Below are positions 42,522 through 49,660 of a stretch of DNA of 64,000 nucleotides, piece by piece. Below the pieces are notes generated by a model. It was not told the origin of the DNA, did not search any database, and saw only the letters and a list, made by a program, of their open reading frames with translations. Made by a program: the position numbers and the translations under genes. The stretch lies in contig NZ_CP054140.1 of assembly GCF_016446285.1 (NCBI RefSeq), positions 2,709,501-2,773,500 of the forward strand, in the 5' to 3' direction. The DNA is from Desulfobulbus oligotrophicus. Its GTDB lineage: Bacteria; Desulfobacterota; Desulfobulbia; Desulfobulbales; Desulfobulbaceae. Every line of letters begins with the position of its first letter. Position 1 is the stretch's first letter.

Positions 42522-44414
42522 CTAACTCTGTATAGTTCCATAAATTATGGTACTCAAATTCTCAAGTGTATAGGGTTTTTGTATGTAACCGTTCGCCCCC
42601 AGATCCATTGCGATTCGTGTTCGTTCAGTTTCGGCGTAACCGCTGACAATAACGACTTTTTGTTCAGGTCGAGTTTCAAGAATACGCCGATAGGTATCTA
42701 AACCGTCTAATCCTGTTCCCATGATCATGTCAAGAAGGACAAGGTCCACAGCGTGGTCTTTCAAAAATTCAAGCGCTTCTTCTCCACTGGAGACCGTCTC
42801 CATTGTATACCCAAGAATACTCAGTAACTTCTGTCCGAGTATGCGCTGCTCCGGTTCGTCATCAACCAAAAGCAAGGTCTCTCCATTGCCTCGCATGATC
42901 GCAGGCAACTGTTTTGTGTCTGGTTCGTTCTCAACACCTTCATGAACAGGCAGGTAGAGTGTAATGGTGGTTCCCCTGTCGGCCTGACTCACCACATCCA
43001 GGTATCCGTCCAGGTCTTTTACCGTCCCCCACACCACGGTCATCCCCAACCCGGTTCCACTGTGCCCGATCTCCTTGCTGGAATAAAAGGGTTCAAAAAT
43101 CAGATTCAAGCTTTCAGCGGGAATGCCGATGCCGTTATCCGTGATGATAAGCAACACATATTGACCGGGTTGAACAGTCTCAAACCCGTAAACAGGGTGA
43201 TCAACATACCGGTTTTCAGTTTTCAACAGTATTTTTCCTTCGTTCGTCACCGCCTCAAAGCTGTTGACAAGAAGATTCATAATTACTTTCTCAAGGTGGA
43301 CAGCAGAGCCGAAAATGTTGTGTAGATCCGGATCCAGATCAACGGTGAGAACAACATCAGGGTACTGATTCTGAAGCGAAATATACTCAAGGCTCTGCAG
43401 GTGAGTGGTGATGATATCATTTAAATAAACATTCTCTTTAATGGTTATTGCCCGTCGCGCTAATGCCAGGAGATCCTGAACGATTGCCGCGGCCTTCAGG
43501 CCGGCTCGACGGATGCTTTGCAACGGCCCTCGCATTTCATCATCCGGGGGCAACTTCAGCAGAAGTAATTCGGGATAATTAACAATTCCTGATAACACAT
43601 TGTTCAGATCATGAGCCACACCACCGGCCAGCCGACCTAAAGTCTCCATTTTCTGGGCCCTGAGCAGATCAGCTTCCAGCCGGGCCTGCTCCTGTTGTGC
43701 TTCCTCACGCTCTTTAATCTCAATGCGAAGCTGTTCATTGGCCTGCTCCAACTCTTCTGTTCTCTGACTGACCCGCAGCTCTAAATTGTTTCGACTTTCC
43801 TGCAGTTCTGCTTCCTTTATCTGAAGTTCCTGTACAGTTTGAGACAGCAGCTGCTGTTTATCAAACATTGCTTTCCACGATTCATAGCGACTTTTTTCCA
43901 CAAGAAATGCCAAAACACAGACGACCAGATAACTGGGAATAAAACGAATGGCAAAATCCCGTGTGTACACATTCAGAAGATCAGAGGACAGATCAACGGC
44001 AAGAAAACCCGCGCAGAAGGCACAAAGAACCAGAGCAGCAGCTATTCCCTGCAACATACCAAGCAGGTATAAAGAAAGCAGAGGGAAGGTATAAAGCCAC
44101 ATGAACGCAGTTGCACTCACACCTCCGATAAAAAACAGGACACAGAAGAATACGCCGATAGCAAACACTCCGACCCTGGATGCGGTTGGCTCATCACCGG
44201 TTTTATACAGATAAACAAGGAGAAGAAAAACAAGGGATGCGGTAACAAAATCAGCAAAGGCGAGCCACACTGCATTCTGAACAAATGCAACCACGCCCAT
44301 GGCAACGAGAAGAAAAATACCGAGACCGAGAAAAACAGACAGAAGCAGAACCCTTCGTATGGTTTCACTATCACTGTCTTTATGCATTTTATTGAAAGGG
44401 AAAACATGCATCAC
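42522..44414 (-). CDS. Membrane hybrid histidine kinase with C-terminal receiver
   Basis: A 630-residue sensor kinase. Residues 20-175 contain about six hydrophobic helices, a membrane sensor of no recognised type. A coiled-coil (about 185-255; LQIKEAELQESRNNLELRVSQRTEELEQANEQL split over two heptad runs) leads to the HisKA domain with phospho-acceptor His268 in GGVAHDLNNVLSG. The HATPase has MNLLVNSFEAV (N box), ITDNGIGIP (G1) and HSGTGLGM (G2). The C-terminal receiver has LLVDDEPEQR, phospho-acceptor Asp562 in LVLLDMIMG and the conserved Lys in GYIQKPYT. All catalytic residues look intact. No partner regulator with an output domain is adjacent. GTG and the following ATG are both possible starts. 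Confidence 0.92.
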   Translation of the reverse strand: MMHVFPFNKMHKDSDSETIRRVLLLSVFLGLGIFLLVAMGVVAFVQNAVWLAFADFVTASLVFLLLVYLYKTGDEPTASRVGVFAIGVFFCVLFFIGGVSATAFMWLYTFPLLSLYLLGMLQGIAAALVLCAFCAGFLAVDLSSDLLNVYTRDFAIRFIPSYLVVCVLAFLVEKSRYESWKAMFDKQQLLSQTVQELQIKEAELQESRNNLELRVSQRTEELEQANEQLRIEIKEREEAQQEQARLEADLLRAQKMETLGRLAGGVAHDLNNVLSGIVNYPELLLLKLPPDDEMRGPLQSIRRAGLKAAAIVQDLLALARRAITIKENVYLNDIITTHLQSLEYISLQNQYPDVVLTVDLDPDLHNIFGSAVHLEKVIMNLLVNSFEAVTNEGKILLKTENRYVDHPVYGFETVQPGQYVLLIITDNGIGIPAESLNLIFEPFYSSKEIGHSGTGLGMTVVWGTVKDLDGYLDVVSQADRGTTITLYLPVHEGVENEPDTKQLPAIMRGNGETLLLVDDEPEQRILGQKLLSILGYTMETVSSGEEALEFLKDHAVDLVLLDMIMGTGLDGLDTYRRILETRPEQKVVIVSGYAETERTRIAMDLGANGYIQKPYTLENLSTIIYGTIQS

Positions 44415-44520
44415 TGTTATCTCATACCTCTTGAAGAAAAAGGGATGTAAACGCTCCGGGTCAGGAAACTCATCTCTTACACTGTCTCATGTGATACAAC
44501 GTTTTGAAAACAAATGTTTT

Positions 44521-44706
44521 TTATTTGTACATGCTACTTTCAGCCTGTGACGAAACAGCGCTGATAAGATCGTTTAACATCTCCATGTGCAGTGTTTTAC
44601 GGATTGAGAAGCCCATTGACCGCTTCAATCCCTGGAGTGTGTGGTCGGCATCCTGACAAGCAATCTGCCCGGTTCGATAGACAGTATCGTATTGGAACAT
44701 CATCAA
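44521..44706 (-). CDS. Possible 61-residue ORF upstream of the first kinase
   Basis: A frame beginning with three ATG codons encodes 61 residues; the middle reads DADHTLQGLKRSMGFSIRKT and the end is a likely amphipathic helix (EMLNDLISAVSSQAESSMYK). Codon use looks reasonable and the frame runs in the same direction as the kinase 106 bp downstream. There is no Shine-Dalgarno sequence and I know no relative. It may be a small gene or a remnant. Confidence 0.3.
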   Translation of the reverse strand: MMMFQYDTVYRTGQIACQDADHTLQGLKRSMGFSIRKTLHMEMLNDLISAVSSQAESSMYK

Positions 44707-44756
44707 TAACAGGATATTTTTTTTGATTCAGCTTTTGCTTGTGTCTCTCTGTCGTT

Positions 44757-44794
44757 TTTTATCGGAAAAATTCAACAAACAGGTGCCGATAAAA
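44757..44794. repeat. 9-bp inverted repeat
   Basis: TTTTATCGG (44757-44765) and CCGATAAAA (44786-44794) form a perfect inverted repeat around 20 bases, in an AT-rich stretch upstream of the possible small frame. Function unknown. Confidence 0.4.
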
Positions 44795-44879
44795 CAGTTT
44801 ACTGTGAAAAATCATCTCTTTACCTGTACTCTTTTTTAGATAATTCTGAAATATCGAAAGACTGGCGGAAATTATAAGA

Positions 44880-45370
44880 CAAGGGCTTATTGTCTGCCCT
44901 TCGACAACTCGTCAACAGCGGCCAACTGGATCTTTTTGTCATGATGCGTTGCTTTTTTCATCTTCCGAGGCGCATCAAACTGTTCTGATAAGGTTCTCCT
45001 GTTTATCTGGAGCAGGGACTTCCAACCCAGGCTGTCTATCCAAACTATGTTCTATGGTATAGGCAGCGACCGATCCGGTCAATCTTCTCCTCCCTCCTGT
45101 ATTCGGTTTTCTGTGGCCTGATAATGAGCCTCATCCAGCCGGATATCTGTTCTACTCGTTTGCGTTTCTACTGGTTTTCAACAGAACGCTTCAGCCGTGG
45201 ACAGGTGGAAAATCGGCAGAAAAAGTATTGGGATTAAGCTATTGCGTCAGTATCTGATGATCGCACTGAATCGTATAGAGGATTTGCAACAGCAGGGAAC
45301 AAAGCACTTCTCCGGATGGAATCGAAGGCATTTTATTTGTGAGCTGAGCCCTGGAGAGGACGAGAAGAGT
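44880..45370. pseudogene. Decayed, internally deleted relic of IS copy B
   Basis: This stretch aligns by eye with both ends of the complete element at 48220-49550. The left part (GACAAGGGCTTATTGTCTGC onward to CGTTTGCGTTTCT near 45165) matches 48248-48545. The right part (GGACAGG near 45198 to GTGAGC near 45345) matches 49167-49312. About 600 bp of transposase coding sequence between them are missing, and the remainder has many substitutions and small gaps. A plus-strand frame here (45197-45439) contains RIEDLQQQGTKHF, matching the antisense frame RIKDLQQQGAKQL of the complete copy. It is not functional. I could not find intact terminal repeats. Confidence 0.75.
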
Positions 45371-45835
45371 TTGACCAACCACCTCGCCCCAAACCTTACC
45401 TGCAGAGAAAGCACGAAAAGGATCTATGCTTACAGGTAACGCTTTCAGTGCATATTTTTTTCTTTGCCTCAGATCAGGTTATCACTGTAACAGGTCGTTT
45501 TGCTGTATCACCTTTTGGACAGTTCTTGTATGGCCTCCCTTAAACCGTGACGCATTTGTGCTGCCGGCACTGAGAAGGATCATGCATACTGTGTCCAATC
45601 AAAAGCACTCCTGAAAAACTCTTTATCCATCTGGCAAAGAAAGGCTGGCCGGAAACATGGTCTCGAATAGACGGTGTCTGTTCTTTTAAATACAGGCCGG
45701 ACTTTGTCTCTATGGTATATTGAAGAAACAGTATAAAAATCCATGGCAAACAAGTAAACACCAGCTCCATGAAACGGCCGGGAAACTTAAAGCTACTCAT
45801 ATTGAAAAATTTCACAATACCGATGCCAAGAGTAT
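45371..45835. other. Intergenic stretch between the IS relic and the AT-rich kinase
   Basis: About 465 bp with no credible gene. Short frames on both strands lack domains and ribosome-binding sites. Part of it may be further decayed IS sequence, but I could not align it. The promoter of the kinase at 45836 should be near the end; no confident consensus was found. Confidence 0.4.
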
Positions 45836-48160
45836 ATGCATAAGAGCGAATTAACATTGTTTATTGAGATATATGAAAATGCAAGCATTCCAATTGCTTT
45901 AGCTCAAATGAGCAAAGAAATACCTGGAATAAATGAAGGTGTCTATATCAACAAACATGATATTGATCACAAGGAGACAGATAATATTCTTATCTGGATC
46001 AATAAATCATTTAATAAGTTATTTAATAACGAAGATCATATATCAAAAGAACATAATAAAAACGAAAAAATTATTATATTCAGTCGCTACTTATCTGATT
46101 ATATTAAATATAACAAAAATTATGTATCAGAAAACATTTCGTTTGAATACGTCTTAAATGATGAGAATCATATCCGTAAGCTTATGGTAACGGCAGATAT
46201 ACTCGATGCAAAAAAATATATATATCAAATATATATCTTCGATATAACAAACTATTTCAACACAGAAGTAATATTTAATGAATTTATCAATAAACACTAT
46301 CTATTATTAAAATATATCAGTGATTCTATAGTATTATTCGATACAAATGATTTCAATATAATAGAGGTGTCAGAAAAACTCTATTCATTGATTGATGAAC
46401 AAAGATCATTTGCTGGTGTTCACATATCTTACCTTTTTGACACAGATAACTATAATCTGTTCACAGACTTTTTATATAAAAAAAAGAAAAATATATACAA
46501 AGACGATGAAAAGATAAAACTGTTTATATCCTCTAAAAACGGAACACAAGTTCCTGTTGAGCTGAATATATTTCACTCAACATTTGATAACAACAATGTA
46601 GCGCAACTGGTAATCAGTGACCTTCGAGACATATTTAAACTCGAAGAGGGGAAAAAATTACTGGCAACAGCTATTGATCAATCTGCAGAATCGATAGTAA
46701 TAACAGATGTTAATGGAAATATACAGTATGTCAATCCATGCTTTGAAAAGATAAGTGGTTATTCAGAATATGAGGTGTTAGGAAAAAATCCGAAATTTCT
46801 GCAATCCGGGCAGACGCCTCATGAGACCTATAAATTGATGTGGCATGAAATAAGTCATGGACGGGTGTGGCGCGGGATATTGGAGAACCGGGCAAAAAAA
46901 GGAACGATCTACAAGGAAGATGTCACTGTAACTCCAGTTAAGGATCATAACGGAATTATAACAAACTTCGTTGCAGTGAAAAGAGATATCACACAAAATC
47001 TCATGCTTGAAGAACAAGTCCGTCAATCGCAAAAAATACAGGCCATTGGAACTCTGGCAGGCGGGATAGCTCATGACTTCAACAACATCCTCACTGCTAT
47101 TGTCGGCTACACTGAACTCTCCATGGCACTGTGCGAAAAAGACTCGTTAATGCACAATAACTTGAATGAAATAATAAAGGGAACCGACAGAGCAGCGCAT
47201 CTCATCTCTCAAATAATGACCTTCAGTCGTAAGAGTGAAAAAAACATCTCAACCATTGAACTGGATGCAATCGTTCAAGAAGTTGTCAGTCTGATGAGGG
47301 TGCTTGTTCCTGACAATGTACAGATACTGTACAAAAATTATGAGAAATTCCATGTAAAAGCTGATCCGACCCAGATGCATCAGGTGATAATGAATCTCTG
47401 TACAAATGCATGCCAATCTTTAGAGGGTACCCCTGGAACCATTTCCATAAAACTTTCCAAAACAGAACTCTCCCATAAGAAGGGTGTTGAAATAGGCAAT
47501 TTACCGAAAGGATCGTACATCTGTCTGCAGATAGAGGATAATGGGGCCGGCATACCTAAAGAGTATCTGCATAGAATTTACGAACCATTCTTTACAACAA
47601 AAAAACTGCATCAGGGCACAGGATTAGGCCTTGCTGTTGTTTATGGCATTGTTAATGATCATCGAGGTGCAATACATGTGGACTCAACTCCCGGCAAAGG
47701 AACTGTTTTTACAATTTACCTTCCCGAAACAGCTGCTCCAAATGGAGTATCCAGAACTCTTACACGTCCTGCGGGTAAAACTCACCAGGGCATCATTTTA
47801 ATAGTTGATGATGAAGAATCCAATGTTAAATTTATCTCCCAGATATTAATACACCTCGGATACAAGGTCATATCTTCTCATTCATGTGCAGATGCGCATC
47901 AATTATGCAAAGATAATCAGTATAATTTTGACCTTGTCATAACGCATCAGGGAACAACAGAGTTCAGCGGCTCCGATCTTATCCAGCACATTACCCACTT
48001 TAATCCGAAAATTCGCGTTATCTTCTGTCTTGGTTATGGTGAAGACATTTCCACAGATGATTATCCCCACCTGGATATCGTTGGCTTTCTACGCAAACCT
48101 TTAAATGCACATCAGTTAGTTCAAGAAGTTACAAAGGTTATGCAGATGGATCGACAGTAA
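45836..48160 (+). CDS. PAS-domain hybrid histidine kinase with degenerate receiver
   Basis: A 774-residue kinase without obvious membrane helices. Residues 1-270 are Ile/Asn/Lys-rich and contain probable weak PAS folds; a clear PAS domain follows (about 278-385; AIDQSAESIVITDVNGNIQY and ENRAKKGTIYKEDVTVTPV). HisKA carries His413 in GGIAHDFNNILTAIVGY; HATPase has MNLCTNACQSL, IEDNGAGIP and HQGTGLGLAVV. The C-terminal receiver keeps Asp658-Asp659 (VDDEESN) and the conserved Lys (LRKPLN), but the phospho-acceptor is His704 (DLVITHQGT) in place of Asp. The first 800-900 bases are far more AT-rich than the rest of the window. IS sequences lie on both sides, suggesting acquisition. Confidence 0.9.
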   Translation: MHKSELTLFIEIYENASIPIALAQMSKEIPGINEGVYINKHDIDHKETDNILIWINKSFNKLFNNEDHISKEHNKNEKIIIFSRYLSDYIKYNKNYVSENISFEYVLNDENHIRKLMVTADILDAKKYIYQIYIFDITNYFNTEVIFNEFINKHYLLLKYISDSIVLFDTNDFNIIEVSEKLYSLIDEQRSFAGVHISYLFDTDNYNLFTDFLYKKKKNIYKDDEKIKLFISSKNGTQVPVELNIFHSTFDNNNVAQLVISDLRDIFKLEEGKKLLATAIDQSAESIVITDVNGNIQYVNPCFEKISGYSEYEVLGKNPKFLQSGQTPHETYKLMWHEISHGRVWRGILENRAKKGTIYKEDVTVTPVKDHNGIITNFVAVKRDITQNLMLEEQVRQSQKIQAIGTLAGGIAHDFNNILTAIVGYTELSMALCEKDSLMHNNLNEIIKGTDRAAHLISQIMTFSRKSEKNISTIELDAIVQEVVSLMRVLVPDNVQILYKNYEKFHVKADPTQMHQVIMNLCTNACQSLEGTPGTISIKLSKTELSHKKGVEIGNLPKGSYICLQIEDNGAGIPKEYLHRIYEPFFTTKKLHQGTGLGLAVVYGIVNDHRGAIHVDSTPGKGTVFTIYLPETAAPNGVSRTLTRPAGKTHQGIILIVDDEESNVKFISQILIHLGYKVISSHSCADAHQLCKDNQYNFDLVITHQGTTEFSGSDLIQHITHFNPKIRVIFCLGYGEDISTDDYPHLDIVGFLRKPLNAHQLVQEVTKVMQMDRQ

Positions 48161-48219
48161 TTAAAATTTCTCCAGACAAATACGGCTTTCCTGCTACAGA
48201 CAGCAAAAAAAAAATCTAA

Positions 48220-49550
48220 CAGGCTGTTGAAAAACAGGAAAACATGAGACAAGAGTTGTTTGTTTGCCCTTCGATAGCTCTTTGACAGTGAGCACTTGAC
48301 CGTTTTTCGTCATGGTGTGTTGCCATTTTTTGTTTTCTGAGGCGCTTCAAGCCGCTCTGATGAGGATTTCCCCTCCTACCCGGAGGCAACTACCCCCAGA
48401 TTACGCATTCGGACCATGTTGTAGGCTGCCGCTGAGAGCGTGAAGAGCCAGTCAATCTTTTCCTCACCCTTGTACCTGGCTTTGCGCAACCAGGCGACGG
48501 TCTTCATCCAGCCAAATATCTCTTCCACCCGTTTGCGTTTCTTCCGACTCACGGCATAACCTGCATGACGGGTGGTCCGGCCATCGATGGCGGAGCCTTT
48601 GACTTTCTGTGCTACATGTGGAGTAACGGTCAGGCTGCGCAGGTCATCGACGAACTCCTTGCAGTCATACCCTTTGTCCGCGCCGATGGTGACTCGATGT
48701 GTGCCCGGAATATCCGAAGCCATGGAAAGGGCGGCCTCGCGCTCCGCCGTCCCGGTTGCCTGGGTCAGGCGGGTATCGACGACCAAACCGTTCCGATTTT
48801 CCATCAGCACATGCCCCATGAAGCAGAGCCTGGCCTCCTTGCCTTTTCCTTTTCTGAACAGCCGGGATTCTGGATCGGTGACCGATGCGTGCGTGTCATT
48901 GCGACGCTTTTTCCCGTGGAAATCCACTGCCGGATTGCGGTTGCCGCCGGTAGAGACCGGAGGCTCCTCATCTTTGGGCCGAAAGCTCTTCAGCGATGCC
49001 CACGTTTCGATCAGTGTGCCGTCAACGGTGAAATGGTCGTCAGACAAGAGTCCGGCTGCCTCGGCTTGGGAACAGATGGATCGCAAGAACATCACCGCAA
49101 GATCACTGTGCAGAATGCGCTCCCTGTTTTTGGAATAGACGGAGTGATCCCAAATTGCTTCATCCATGGACAGGCCGACAAACCAGCGAAAAAGAAGATT
49201 GTAATCAAGCTGTTCCACCAACATCCGCTCGCTCCGGATCGAATAAAGGATTTGCAGCAGCAGGGAGCGAAGCAGTTGCTCGGGCGGAATCGATGGTCGT
49301 CCTGTTCGTGAGTAGAGTTCCCGAAACACGGGAGAGAGTTCCTTCAGCGCTTTATCAGCCATGATTCGGATAGGGCGCAGGGGATGCGTTTGGGGAACCC
49401 GGGATTCGGGGGAGAGATAGCTGAACAATTTTTGTTGCTGAATGTCAGGACCGCGCATATTTCCACCTGTTTGTCAGTTATTCCAATTGGTTGGATAATA
49501 CACGGTATTGTTTTACATGTCCCGTTGTTTATGAGTTTTTCAACAGCCTG
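48220..49550 (-). mobile_element. Complete IS5-family insertion sequence (1331 bp), copy B
   Basis: Perfect 16-bp terminal inverted repeats CAGGCTGTTGAAAAAC lie at 48220-48235 and, inverted, 49535-49550. The flanks carry a 4-bp direct repeat CTAA (48216-48219 and 49551-49554), which fits the YTAR target of the IS5 subgroup. One intact transposase gene is on the minus strand. It inserted 60 bp after the AT-rich kinase and about 110 bp from the end of comEC. A decayed deletion derivative of the same element lies at about 44880-45370. Confidence 0.93.
48376..49458 (-). CDS. IS5-family DDE transposase (copy B)
   Basis: An intact 360-residue transposase. The N-terminal DUF772 part reads HPLRPIRIMADKALKELSPVF and GRPSIPPEQLLRSLLLQILY; the centre has NLLFRWFVGLSMDEAIWDHS. 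Catalytic residues are Asp in FTVDGTLIETWAS, Asp in TIGADKGYDCKEF and Glu in RVEEIFGWMKT. No frameshift is seen. A long antisense frame (48565-49311) is a shadow of this gene. Confidence 0.94.
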   Translation of the reverse strand: MRGPDIQQQKLFSYLSPESRVPQTHPLRPIRIMADKALKELSPVFRELYSRTGRPSIPPEQLLRSLLLQILYSIRSERMLVEQLDYNLLFRWFVGLSMDEAIWDHSVYSKNRERILHSDLAVMFLRSICSQAEAAGLLSDDHFTVDGTLIETWASLKSFRPKDEEPPVSTGGNRNPAVDFHGKKRRNDTHASVTDPESRLFRKGKGKEARLCFMGHVLMENRNGLVVDTRLTQATGTAEREAALSMASDIPGTHRVTIGADKGYDCKEFVDDLRSLTVTPHVAQKVKGSAIDGRTTRHAGYAVSRKKRKRVEEIFGWMKTVAWLRKARYKGEEKIDWLFTLSAAAYNMVRMRNLGVVASG

Positions 49551-49660
49551 CTAAACCATTACCAACAGACTCTCTACCAACAGGCGATTCATACAAAGAC
49601 AGGATTTTTATTCTTGTTTAAACATGCAAATCCGGACAAACAGTCCGTCCATGCATCACA

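Noticed and set aside
48565-49311. A 248-codon plus-strand frame
   Set aside because: It is antisense to the IS copy B transposase; it was only useful for recognising the relic at 44880-45370.
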